Origin: Agaricus subrufescens
Lineage: Eukaryota > Basidiomycota > Agaricomycetes > Agaricales > Agaricaceae
Length of the DNA stretch: 64,000 bases
NCBI GenBank assembly: GCA_029945375.1
Contig: CM057069.1
Location: 682,001 to 746,000, forward strand
Reading direction: 5' to 3'
A program made the translations under genes and the position numbers. Below the pieces are notes generated by a model. That model made no database searches and was not told the DNA's origin. It was given only the letters and a program-made list of their open reading frames with translations. Positions 35,490 through 45,496 of this stretch are shown in pieces (positions within the stretch are counted from its first letter, which is position 1; each line of letters begins with the position of its first letter).

Positions 35490-36160
35490 ATACAAGCGAA
35501 ACAGCCAACTGCAATATTTAATAAATAAATTAAACCTTAGCTTAACTTTTTCAACATTTTCAAGGTTAGAAAACCTTAGCGCATTATTAGAAACATTTGT
35601 AGAGCTAGCAAACCTTGGCTACTCATCAAAACATTTTTTAACTTAGCATTCTGAAAAATCCTACTCAATCGCGAAAGGTGTCTGCTATTCTTGCGCTTAC
35701 CTTCTAATAATTTAGAAATACTAAGTTAACCTTGGAAACTTATGGCTGACCATTGATATAATGAAATATGTTTTTTTGAGTTAGCATCCTGAACACAATA
35801 CTTGTTTAATTACTGAAAGGCATTGGGAATCCTTAGCTCCACATCTCAAAGTCGAAAAGAACATGAGCTCAACCTTGAGGACATAGTATATTTTGTGCTT
35901 TAAACACAATGATATTCTTGGCCTAGCATTTTTCCAATAAAACTTCTCAGTTCAGTGAAGGCACAGGAAATCCTTGAGCATGAAATCGGGAGAATCAAAG
36001 GGAAATGGAATGTTAAATGAATATTTCAGTTGGCTTTCAAACTATCCAAAATTATTTAATTAAATTAGAATGACCACATGGTTCGGACCATTTTGCTGAT
36101 GGAGTGACTTGGAAAGCTCTCGTAGTGACGCCCCTTACAAAGTTAGTTTTATGTTCCTGG
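35490..36160. repeat. probable right subterminal region of the composite element with repeated AACCTTRG-like motifs
   Basis: AT-rich, non-coding. Motifs such as AAACCTTAGC, AAACCTTGGC, AACCTTGGAA, ATCCTTAGCT, CAACCTTGAG and ATCCTTGAGC recur about every 60-100 bases from 35535 to 35980. Spaced short repeats next to a transposase gene resemble the subterminal binding sites of CACTA-like elements. The exact terminus was not found. Confidence 0.5.
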
Positions 36161-37180
36161 GATGCCTACCACCACGCAAACGGACCTTAGTTTGGTCCGT
36201 TCAGGCCTTTCTGAGCCCCATTAATTTACATACAGATCGAGAACCGGGGTTTTCATAAGCGTATCGTAGCATCAAAGACCACGCAGAGCCTCGTCATAAC
36301 AATCAGGGTGCTTCCCATCCCTCTCGGATATCACATGTGTGATAATAAACCACGACGTCAAAGAAGCTGTTGGCGTCAAAATCAAGATACTGTGGTTCAT
36401 AAGTATGTCGTAGCATCAAAGACCACCTGACCATGTACAATGGTCAGGACTACCTAGACTGCCTCATAGCTCATACAACTACTTTGTATCATGAGCCTAC
36501 ACAGGGGCTACTTTTGTGATTAGGCTTAGTTTGTGTAAGGTTTGCGACAGCAATTCTTGACAAATACGGCATAGCACCAAAAATAAGCTTGATACTAACA
36601 AACTTTCTTTGATAACAGCTTGAAAATGGCTTAAAATTTTTACAAGCCCATCCTATAGACATTTTCTACTTGTAACACCAAAATAAGCTCCTGAGAGTAA
36701 TTCTCTTTTCTTATTTGACATTGGTAGTTAGAGTCATCAAACTGACATAGCTGTTAATCACTCAATGATCAAGTTTTGGTCCATCCACTATCTGTTTATG
36801 GTTATCCAATCCATACTGGAACCAAATTTTGGCAATCTGGGGGGATAAATCCAATAATTAATTAATCCAAGCTAGTCCCAAGGGAAGAGCCGTCATTTTA
36901 TGGCCCCAGATGTTGGTACACAGTGTTGAGGCAACCAGACAACACCTGCCAATCCACAGCTTGATTGGGCTCATCTGAAAGATATGGAATTGTTCTATAA
37001 ATACAAAGGCAGTATAATTGGTAACTGGTCGCAGTCTTTCATCCAGGGACCAGCCTGTAAGATAAAAATAATGGTCACTTGCTCTACTGTATTTAGGGTC
37101 CACCCAGGAGATGCTCGCATCTGACCTATATCACTCTGTCCCTTGCTCGACTACAACCTCACACTGAGATTCTTGTGTTC
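36161..37180. other. AT-rich intergenic DNA with a hairpin and a short direct repeat
   Basis: ACGGACC...GGTCCGT forms a short hairpin at about 36179-36200. The phrase TCGTAGCATCAAAGACCAC occurs near 36266 and again near 36409. No coding signal was seen. Confidence 0.5.
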
Positions 37181-37430
37181 ATGGCAAATTCTGTCCAAAG
37201 GTTGTTGCAGTAAGTCACACCCTCGCCTACAAAACTGCTGCAATTGTTCAGTTACTCACTCAAACACATTAGCATAACACAGTTGATAGAAGAAATTCTC
37301 ACTGAGCATCTTCAATGTTCAAGAATCAAATGGCTATTCAGCCCCAATTCAGGCGAATGACTCTTAAAACAGTGCTGGGAAAAACTCCAGAGTATTTTTT
37401 GGAACATCGTGTGAGGAATGAGCATGGTGT
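37181..37430 (+). pseudogene. MLKL-NTD-like small-gene family, decayed copy F
   Basis: ATG 37181 (MANSVQRLL), a 42-bp intron 37210-37251, then SLKHISITQLIEEILTEHLQ, SRIKWLFSPNSGE, TGA at 37358-37360, and LLKQCWEKLQ. It aligns with copy D at 47161. Relative to D several arginine codons have become Cys, Trp or stop, each by loss of a CpG. The tail exons were not found. Confidence 0.65.
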
Positions 37431-37737
37431 GTTGTCTCGGAAGGGCAGTCTGTGTGAAAGATGAAGTCATAATATAGTGACCCTCATAGTAATGCTTAAT
37501 AATAATAATACAACCTTTGTCTCTCCTCCCTGTGCTGAATGGACGGCACCGCTACCTGCTCGTGATTCCTTTAAACACCTGATGATGGATGACAAGTGCT
37601 ATTCATCAGACTCCCTTCCCTGCCCCACATGCTCAATAGCTAGAACACCATGACCACCAGGACACAAATGCCCAACACATCGACTTGAGGATTTGCCAGA
37701 TCAGGTGACAGTGTCCTGTCATGTATTAACTCCAAAA

Positions 37738-38030
37738 TTGCATGTTACACTGTGCATTGGCCTTATGTGCCATTTAAAATATATATATATATATATATTG
37801 CATGTTACGCCGTGCACTGGCTTATGTGCCACTCAAATATACAAATCGCACGTTACGCTGCACATTGGCTTATGTACCATTTACAAATCTATATTGCACA
37901 TTATGCCGTGCACTGGCTTATGTGCCATTCATGAATATATCTGCACGTTATGCTGTGCATTGGCTTAGGCACCATTCACAAATACATATTGCACATTACG
38001 CTGTGCATAGGCTTACATGCCATTGACACA
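37738..38030 (+). repeat. tandem repeat, about six units of ~50-60 bp
   Basis: Units share the core TTACxCxGTGCAxTGGCTTA followed by TGTGCCATT and an AT-rich spacer. Units begin near 37740, 37802, 37850, 37898, 37946 and 37995. One spacer has expanded to a (TA)n run at 37780-37799. Open frames through it merely echo the repeat. Confidence 0.85.
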
Positions 38031-38145
38031 CATGAATCACATGCTATGTGCCCTTTTTTCTTCATAATATCATTATGCATATATAATATTACACTAGTGT
38101 TGTTTGGCAAGTGCCTAGGCAATCAAGTTGATGCAGCCAACTTAC

Positions 38146-38550
38146 TGTTAGAATAATAATAGTATTAGATGCTTGTATAAGCTCGTACTTTATTTAGATA
38201 GGTATACTCATATCTCTCCGAGCATTGAGCGACTCATAGCTCTGCCTAATCGTGTATGTGGATACCTGTAGCTCATGCTCTTCTAAGCTGAGCAATTATG
38301 CTTATAATATGCGACCCACAGTAAAGGATTTACCTGTGGATGGACTAGTAGTTTAGTATATAAACCCCATGTATTCACTGTAATCTATATCGTCGAAGAT
38401 ACATCTTCTACATCTCTACTACTCTCGTCATATACTTCAACTCCTTAGAACTATCTCCTACTACTTCTAGTAAGTACTACTCAACCTGCCACTACGCTAG
38501 TTAGCTGCTAGCATGATGATTCCCTGGAGGATATCATTATTATCTTAACA
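38146..38550 (+). repeat. copia-2 5' LTR
   Basis: TGTTAGAATAATAATAG...TTATCTTAACA, 405 bp, with a TATATAAA box at 38357-38364. Confidence 0.96.
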
Positions 38551-38566
38551 GGTTATGGGCCCCGAT
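38551..38566 (+). promoter_or_regulatory. copia-2 primer-binding site
   Basis: GGTTATGGGCCCCGAT immediately after the 5' LTR; same half-tRNA-iMet type as copia-1. Confidence 0.8.
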
Positions 38567-38788
38567 CGCCAGCTCACTATGTGCAAGGGCACTTGCACTA
38601 GCAGAGTAGGTTGATCATGTAACCTGGAATCAAGTGGTAGTGAGATAGCAATATCTCCCAACTACGGTTGACCGCTATTCCGAGTCACCCATATAGGTGT
38701 ACAGACCTATGACATCAGACTACTAGCAGCATCGGCTGATTACCCCTGCGCTATAAATTGCTGATTTCTTTTATTAGAACCAAGCAAT

Positions 38789-41700
38789 ATGTCTCACGTC
38801 ATCGCTCTGCTCAATTCTGTCGAACAACTTACCGGAGCCGAGAATTACAGCACCTGGAAGGATGAAATGGCCGATATTCTTATCCTCCAAATCGCTAATG
38901 GGTTCTCATACAATGCCTTCGACGTCTGCCTTAACAAGTGGACGATCCCGGCTAAACACAAACTTCCACCCAAGTTGGAAACCCAAACCCAAGAAGCTTA
39001 TACTGAAGGTATAACCCAGCTTGAAGAAGAGAATAATACTATCGATGAAGCCATTGAAGAGAGGAATCGTCTCTCCCATACTGCAAGAGCAATGATAAAT
39101 TCTAGGATCACTAGAGGCTTAGTTGCGCAGAGATTTGACTCTGCTGCAGACCTTTGGAGCTTCCTCGAGAAGACTTATGGTGTAACCGGTCCATCGGCTA
39201 TCTATGCCCTGTACCGGCAAACCATTAATTTCCGGATTTCCGGAACAAAGGAACCATCGGCCGAAATAGCCAGCCTCGAGTTAATCTATTCCAGGCTCCG
39301 AAGCACTGGGGTAGATATTCCAGAATTAGTAATGGCGATGTCCCTGCTCGGTGCCATACCAGAGCATTGGAAAATCGCATCATCCTTCTTAGCCGCCAAA
39401 GGAGACGTCCCCGACGTAACCTTCCAAGCTGTCAGAGCTGCGATTTTACAAGAGTATAATCAGCGCCTGTCCAGCAATCACCCCCAAGCGAACCGCTTCT
39501 CTGGTGTCAAACAAGGAGGCTTTAAAAAGCCCCAATGGCAACCATATAAAGGACAACAGCAGCCTATGCAGCGACCTAATAATGGCCAGCAGCAGCAGCA
39601 ACAACAACCACAGCAGAGGAATTCTGCTGGTCCGCAAAAGAAGACTCGCCGAGGGAGGAAAAAGCCTCAGCCTCAGGTAAATGAAATAATCGCCTCTACT
39701 GGCGTTCTGCAGCTTGACGACTACTCGCCGCAGACCTCGACTCTTTTTGCCCCTGCCACGGGCCAACCACAGGTTAGCGCTCTTGGAGTTGCAACCTCAT
39801 CAACGCTCCCAAAGAAGGTAGAGCATAATTCAACTTCGCAGATCACCCTTGACCCGCGACCCAGACCATACCCTTCCAGAATGGCACTCGCCAAGGAACG
39901 CGCCCTCAAACTCTACGAGGACAGGACGCAATTCAGGAATGGTGGAGAAACTTCTACTACCCCCTTACCAATTTTGAAAGCAGAAATGCTCCGAAAGTTT
40001 TGGGAAGAAGAAGAAGCAACCGCAATGCGGAAGCACATGGAAAATCCCATGTCTCCATACATGCAAAGGTACACCGAGATGCGCAGCGCCTTCCGATACC
40101 AAGCTTTCAAAGAAAAGCTGGAAAGGGAGGAGCTCCCCCAAGAGCCAATAATCGTCGACCCAATCGACGAGGCAATAAGGGAAGAAGCTCCGAAGAGCTT
40201 CGATCTCGAAACCGTGTCCCTGGGAAGCGAAACTGAGGACGTAAAGATCGATGATTACAAGTATGTGATCCGATCTATAAATGATTATCAATCAGCTAAC
40301 CTTATACAGGCCGGAGATGTCCCCTACTATTCAAATGTAGGAAGAGACTCTAGTAGTACACCGGCTGTATATTGTATTAATACACCTCCCTGTTGCTTCG
40401 CTTCTATATCTGAGGAAGTAAATGAGGATCCTGCCGAACCTCAAGAAGCCAGAACACCAGATAATCATAGTACCGGCAATCTGCCTAGTATAAGTGGCGT
40501 TACACCTATAAACGACGACTTTCCGATCAGATGGTTACTAGATTCAGGAGCATCACGACACTTTACAAATAATCTTGATGACTTCCTAGATTATGTAACT
40601 GGTGATTACGGAGATGCGGGAACCGCGCATAACAGCAATGATATAAAAATAACTGCTGTTGGAACCGTAATGATAGAGTACGAAGTCTATAATACGACTG
40701 ACGGAAATACATACCTCATGCGAAACACTGTAACCAGGGTTGAATACGCAGAGGAATTACGAGAAAGGATACTATCAGTCAACACATATTTAAATATGGG
40801 TTGGACATCTATTGGCGAAACAGATCGAACCATTCTATATGATAGACAAGGAAACCCTGCTTTAATGGCCCAAAAGGTTCCTGGAGGAGCTCAAAACCTC
40901 CATTATGTTCGATCCCGCATCATTAAAAACGATGCTTATAACGTCAATAAAATAAGTGTTAATGAGATCACTTATGAAGTCTGGCATCAAAGATTCGGAC
41001 ACTGTTCAGATTTCGCTCTGAGCAAAGTACCTGAATGCTCCAGTGAACGGATTAAAATCCCGAAAGCTTCTGATCATGTATGCAAAGGCTGCGCGCTTGG
41101 CAAACAAAATCAGAAACCTTTTCAACCAAATCCAAAACGAGCTAAAGCAATCGGCGAGATGACACATTCTGATCTTCTCGAAATGCCGATCAAATTGTAC
41201 TCCAAATATAAATGGGTACTGACATTTTTGGATGACTATTCATCCGCTTGCACTGTCATCCTAATAAGGAATAAAGCTGACGTACCAAGGTACATAGAAG
41301 CTTACGTACATAAAATGTGGCAATCGCAAAAAGTACGTTGTTTCCAATTCCGGACAGACAATGGCGGAGAATATGTCTCCCAAGGACTCAAGGACTTCTT
41401 CCTTGATAGCGCGATAGACCATCAAACAACGGTCCCCTATGCACACCAACAAAACGGTCGTGCAGAAAGGTTAAATCGCACCTTGCTCGAAAAAGAACAG
41501 GCAATGCGGCTACATGCCTGCTTACCTGATTCTCATTGGGAATTTGCTATTTCAGCAGCCGTTCATGTATATAATAATACACCAATGCGTCGCCTAAATT
41601 GGCAGACTCCACACCAATACTTCAGATATGAAAAGATTGACTTAAATCACCTCCGAGTATTTGGATGCGGTGCATATGCATTCATACCAGAGGAAAAGCG

Positions 41701-44275
41701 AATTAATAAGCTTTCACCTCGATCTGAATTCATGACATTCATTGGATATGCTCCGGATGGAAGCTATTTGTTCTTCCGACATAAATCCAATAGAACTGTG
41801 TTCCGATCAAGATCTGCAATCTTTGATGAACGAATCTTTCCGTTCTGCCCAGATTACAAACCTGGTGAACTAGAGAAAAGAATGCTTCGAGACGATGGAA
41901 CTGACAATTCATCATCCTCAGAAGAAGATCCTCTAAAACCTTTAGAGTATGATCCTAATTTCTCAGATTCTTTCACACCAAAACCGATGAATAATTTTCG
42001 GCATAGCCAATATCATCACCCTTCTTCCTCTAATCAGGAGAGACCATCGAATCCCACTCCACCTCGTGATAACAGTCCACCACCTGATGATGACCATGAA
42101 TCCTTCAGTCATGATATCGGAAGTGCAGAAGGACATCGTCAACCAATAGACTATCACGATGAAAATAGATTTGATCCGCAACCGCCGCCGTCTACCCCTT
42201 CTGACTTAGGTCCAGGAGAAGTTCAACCTCCTCCCAGTACTCCTCCCCGCTTCTCTACGCAAGAGAAAGGAAAAATGAGAGTACCTACTCCGAGTCCGAG
42301 CTCTTCTCCGAGCCCAAGGTCGATTCCTAAAGAACGACCCCCAGTCATAAGAAGAGAAAGGTCATTACCTAATAGACCTCCCTTCATTCTTCCAGAGGGA
42401 TTCCCTCCGAGAAGATCGACGAGACAACGGCAACCCCCTGTAAGACCGGGAAATGTCTATGGTGAGAGATCAAATCCCGTAGACATTGAAAGACAAAGTA
42501 GCGAAGACTGGCCAAGCTCAATCGCTTCGAAAGAGCAACCAGATACTTCTGCACCTCCGTCAACCAAAATAAACCGACCACGTTGGCATTTTGATGGAGA
42601 AGATGTCGATGATCCGATGGGAATGGTGATGGGTAAAAATAAACCCTTACCTAAAATTCCAGAAACAGAAGATCAACAACTAAAACGTCTTACAAGTGAG
42701 GGGGGAAAGGAATTCATTTCCATTTTATTGGCAAAAGCCATCATTCCAGTCACTTATAGAGACCTTGAGAAAATACCTCAGGACGAACAGAAAGACTGGA
42801 TTGCAGCATGCCTGGAGGAGCTCCAAGCCTTAAAAAAGCGAGGAGTTTATGAAATAGTTAAACTTCCGGAAGGAAGAAAAGCTATTAAAAATAGATGGGT
42901 CTTTAACGTAAAGTCTGATGGCCGAAAACGTGCTCGACTTGTCGCTAAAGGATTCTCTCAAATCGAAGGAATCGACTTCGATGAGCTATTTTCCCCAGTT
43001 GTACGATATGAAACTGCTCGCCTCATCTTCAGTGTTGCAGCACTAGAAGATTGGGAAATCGAGAGCGTCGATGTCAAGGCAGCATACCTATATGGGAAAC
43101 TCGAAGAAGAGATCTACATGGAAGAACCGGAAGGTTTCCATGATCATCGAGGAAAAGTCTGGAAATTAAACCGTGCATTATATGGCCTGAAGCAATCTGG
43201 CTTAGCCTGGTGGCGTGAATTAACCGCCTCTATGAAAGAACTAGGCTTCAAGCGATGTGCATCAGATGCAGGGGTATATTATTACGTTGACAAAGAAATG
43301 AAGCAACTCATCATTGCATTAGTTTACGTTGATGACGTAGCCATAATAGGGAAACGAACTGCGGTCTATATAGACTTAAAACGCAGATTCATGCTAAAAT
43401 GGGAATGCCGAGATTTAGGTGAAACCAAAGAATTCTTAGGAATGAGAATTCAAAGAGATAGAAAAAATCGACGACTCTTTATAGACCAAGTCGATTATCT
43501 CAACAAAATCCTTGATAGATTTGAGATTTCGTCTAAACCAACAAAGACACCTCTCTCTTCAGGATTTTCCTTTAATAAATTCGAAGGCATCGCGACACCC
43601 ATTTTTAAACAGAAGTACCAACAATTGGTTGGATCACTCATGTACCTAATGATCGGTTCTAGGCCTGACATAGCCTATGCAACGGTCAAATTGAGTCAAC
43701 AATGTGCTAATCCGGCACAAGAACATTATGATCAAGGTCTACATGTTCTTCGCTATCTATATGCTACAAGCAAATATAGACTCAATTATAACGGTGCTTC
43801 TAATGAAGCTATTGTTGCCTATTCTGATTCAGATTGGGCACAAGATCCAACTGACCGGAAATCTGTTACCGGTAATTATGTCACTTTAGCCCAAGGCTGT
43901 ATAAGCTGGCTAAGTCGCAAACAAAAAACCGTTGCCTCTTCTTCTACAGAAGCAGAGTATATGGCAATTTCTGACTGCTCCAAACAACTTGTTTGGATGC
44001 ATCAATTGCTAAAAGAAATCGGTTTTAAAGTCCAAATTCCACATTTGAATGCGGACAATGAAGGAGCTATTTTTTGGGGATCTAATCCTGTTCAAGAAAG
44101 ACGCTCCAAACATATCGACATCCGATACCATGTAATCCGTGAATATGTCGAAGAAAAGAAGATTGCTTTGTTATATGTCCCTGGTAATAAAAATCCAGCC
44201 GACATATTTACAAAAAATCTTGACACTCGAAAATTTGAATTCATCCGATCACTACTAGGGATTGAGTTCTTCTAA
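38789..44275 (+). CDS. copia-2 gag-pol polyprotein, intact, 1828 residues
   Basis: ATG 38789 (MSHVIALLNSVEQLTGAENY). Gag covers about residues 1-230 and is followed by a Gln-rich basic stretch (QQQQQQQPQQR, then RRGRKKPQ). No CCHC zinc knuckle is visible, which is unusual for copia gag. A spacer of about 250 residues precedes the protease motif LLDSGASRHFT (~583). The GAG-pre-integrase HHCC region follows (WHQRFGHCSDF, CKGCALGKQ). Integrase DDE residues are in HSDLLE (~792), RTDNGGEYVS (~855) and QQNGRAERLNRTLLEKE. RT has KNRWVFNVKSDGRKRARLV (~1365) and the YVDDVAI catalytic pair (~1512). RNase H has YSDSDWAQD, SSSTEAEYMAISD and ADNEGAI. Stop at 44273. Confidence 0.97.
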   Translation: MSHVIALLNSVEQLTGAENYSTWKDEMADILILQIANGFSYNAFDVCLNKWTIPAKHKLPPKLETQTQEAYTEGITQLEEENNTIDEAIEERNRLSHTARAMINSRITRGLVAQRFDSAADLWSFLEKTYGVTGPSAIYALYRQTINFRISGTKEPSAEIASLELIYSRLRSTGVDIPELVMAMSLLGAIPEHWKIASSFLAAKGDVPDVTFQAVRAAILQEYNQRLSSNHPQANRFSGVKQGGFKKPQWQPYKGQQQPMQRPNNGQQQQQQQPQQRNSAGPQKKTRRGRKKPQPQVNEIIASTGVLQLDDYSPQTSTLFAPATGQPQVSALGVATSSTLPKKVEHNSTSQITLDPRPRPYPSRMALAKERALKLYEDRTQFRNGGETSTTPLPILKAEMLRKFWEEEEATAMRKHMENPMSPYMQRYTEMRSAFRYQAFKEKLEREELPQEPIIVDPIDEAIREEAPKSFDLETVSLGSETEDVKIDDYKYVIRSINDYQSANLIQAGDVPYYSNVGRDSSSTPAVYCINTPPCCFASISEEVNEDPAEPQEARTPDNHSTGNLPSISGVTPINDDFPIRWLLDSGASRHFTNNLDDFLDYVTGDYGDAGTAHNSNDIKITAVGTVMIEYEVYNTTDGNTYLMRNTVTRVEYAEELRERILSVNTYLNMGWTSIGETDRTILYDRQGNPALMAQKVPGGAQNLHYVRSRIIKNDAYNVNKISVNEITYEVWHQRFGHCSDFALSKVPECSSERIKIPKASDHVCKGCALGKQNQKPFQPNPKRAKAIGEMTHSDLLEMPIKLYSKYKWVLTFLDDYSSACTVILIRNKADVPRYIEAYVHKMWQSQKVRCFQFRTDNGGEYVSQGLKDFFLDSAIDHQTTVPYAHQQNGRAERLNRTLLEKEQAMRLHACLPDSHWEFAISAAVHVYNNTPMRRLNWQTPHQYFRYEKIDLNHLRVFGCGAYAFIPEEKRINKLSPRSEFMTFIGYAPDGSYLFFRHKSNRTVFRSRSAIFDERIFPFCPDYKPGELEKRMLRDDGTDNSSSSEEDPLKPLEYDPNFSDSFTPKPMNNFRHSQYHHPSSSNQERPSNPTPPRDNSPPPDDDHESFSHDIGSAEGHRQPIDYHDENRFDPQPPPSTPSDLGPGEVQPPPSTPPRFSTQEKGKMRVPTPSPSSSPSPRSIPKERPPVIRRERSLPNRPPFILPEGFPPRRSTRQRQPPVRPGNVYGERSNPVDIERQSSEDWPSSIASKEQPDTSAPPSTKINRPRWHFDGEDVDDPMGMVMGKNKPLPKIPETEDQQLKRLTSEGGKEFISILLAKAIIPVTYRDLEKIPQDEQKDWIAACLEELQALKKRGVYEIVKLPEGRKAIKNRWVFNVKSDGRKRARLVAKGFSQIEGIDFDELFSPVVRYETARLIFSVAALEDWEIESVDVKAAYLYGKLEEEIYMEEPEGFHDHRGKVWKLNRALYGLKQSGLAWWRELTASMKELGFKRCASDAGVYYYVDKEMKQLIIALVYVDDVAIIGKRTAVYIDLKRRFMLKWECRDLGETKEFLGMRIQRDRKNRRLFIDQVDYLNKILDRFEISSKPTKTPLSSGFSFNKFEGIATPIFKQKYQQLVGSLMYLMIGSRPDIAYATVKLSQQCANPAQEHYDQGLHVLRYLYATSKYRLNYNGASNEAIVAYSDSDWAQDPTDRKSVTGNYVTLAQGCISWLSRKQKTVASSSTEAEYMAISDCSKQLVWMHQLLKEIGFKVQIPHLNADNEGAIFWGSNPVQERRSKHIDIRYHVIREYVEEKKIALLYVPGNKNPADIFTKNLDTRKFEFIRSLLGIEFF

Positions 44276-44306
44276 ATTATTCCGTAGCTTATTTAGCATG
44301 GAGGAG

Positions 44307-44711
44307 TGTTAGAATAATAATAGTATTAGATGCTTGTATAAGCTCGTACTTTATTTAGATAGGTATACTCATATCTCTCCGAGCATTGAGCGACTCATAG
44401 CTCTGCCTAATCGTGTATGTGGATACCTGTAGCTCATGCTCTTCTAAGCTGAGCAATTATGCTTATAATATGCGACCCACAGTAAAGGATTTACCTGTGG
44501 ATGGACTAGTAGTTTAGTATATAAACCCCATGTATTCACTGTAATCTATATCGTCGAAGATACATCTTCTACATCTCTACTACTCTCGTCATATACTTCA
44601 ACTCCTTAGAACTATCTCCTACTACTTCTAGTAAGTACTACTCAACCTGCCACTACGCTAGTTAGCTGCTAGCATGATGATTCCCTGGAGGATATCATTA
44701 TTATCTTAACA
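44307..44711 (+). repeat. copia-2 3' LTR
   Basis: 405 bp, no difference from the 5' LTR seen on reading; followed by the CTTAC target duplication. Confidence 0.96.
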
Positions 44712-44716
44712 CTTAC

Positions 44717-45120
44717 CAATCAATTTATTACTAAGTTACTAAGTAACCATTTTTTGGTTACTAGTAAATGACTTGCCTGGTTGACACTTTCAAATATATA
44801 CATATATACATCTCAATAACTAACCACTCTTGCCACTGCTCTTGGGGGTGAGCCTTGGTCCAGAACGCATCAGCTGGGCAGTGCCCCTCTTTCTTGGGCG
44901 ACCTGATGCTGTTCCAACCTTGCTCTTACCGCCTGGAGACCTGGAGACGACTATCCCTCCAGGCCTTCCACTCCCCCACTCACACTGCCATGGTCTTAGA
45001 TACTTTATCATTGGAAATGTGTACCCGGTGCCTGGAGGAGAAGAGATTTTACATGTAAGCATTCATATTTTTTCCAGAGGTGAAGCTAGTCAATATAAAT
45101 CATTGCCACATCAGATACTT
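44717..45120. other. spacer after copia-2
   Basis: AT-rich bases followed by a GC-richer stretch (about 44830-45060). Both strands are open there, but no family was recognised on either. Confidence 0.35.
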
Positions 45121-45123
45121 GTG

Positions 45124-45496
45124 GATTCCCAGGTTGAGACTGCACCAATGGGGGATAATGTCAGCAAACAGCTTACTTATCTCCAAGAGTTGCTGGGTTT
45201 CTGAGACTCACAGATATACGGTTCAGCTCCCAGCCAGTTCAACTTGTATAGTAACTCAGTCAACCAGGTACTTATTCATGTGTTCATGCTCTGCACCCAA
45301 ACTCACATGTTTGTCTGACCGTTCTGACATTCTCAAAATTTAGACAGTCCACAATGTAGCTGCCACTGACATTGGACACTATTCTGTCACCCGCTGGTCC
45401 ATGAATATTTATATTCAGGACAACAGTCTTGTGATCGATGGCTCTGGTAATAATGTAAATATGATGATCATTGGTGCCCCTCACAGAAACAATTAA
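45124..45496 (+). pseudogene. MLKL-NTD-like small-gene family, copy E (middle and tail exons only)
   Basis: VDSQVETAPMGDNVSKQ matches the middle exon of copy D. It runs through a TGA at 45202-45204 to APSQFNLYSNSVNQ and a donor at about 45270. The tail exon 45344..45496 reads TDIGHYSVTRWSMNIY, then IQDNSLVIDGSGNNVNMM, ending IIGAPHRNN and TAA. The helical N-terminal exon was not identified upstream. Confidence 0.6.

Larger units (their letters stand above)
38146..44711 (+). mobile_element. copia-2: intact, very young Ty1/copia retrotransposon
   Basis: 6566 bp. The two 405-bp LTRs (38146-38550, 44307-44711) read identically, and CTTAC is duplicated at 38141-38145 and 44712-44716. The primer-binding site GGTTATGGGCCC follows the 5' LTR and a purine tract (GCATGGAGGAG) precedes the 3' LTR. 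A single uninterrupted open frame spans the interior. All this points to an insertion too recent to have collected mutations and possibly still mobile. Confidence 0.97.

Noticed and set aside
20703..36200. Terminal inverted repeats of the composite Plavaka element
   Set aside because: I compared the AT-rich flanks by eye and found no convincing inverted match, so no termini or target duplication are claimed.
37693..38026. Overlapping repeat-encoded ORFs (CALAYVP-type repeats)
   Set aside because: They are translations of the tandem DNA repeat in three frames, which is expected when units are not multiples of three.
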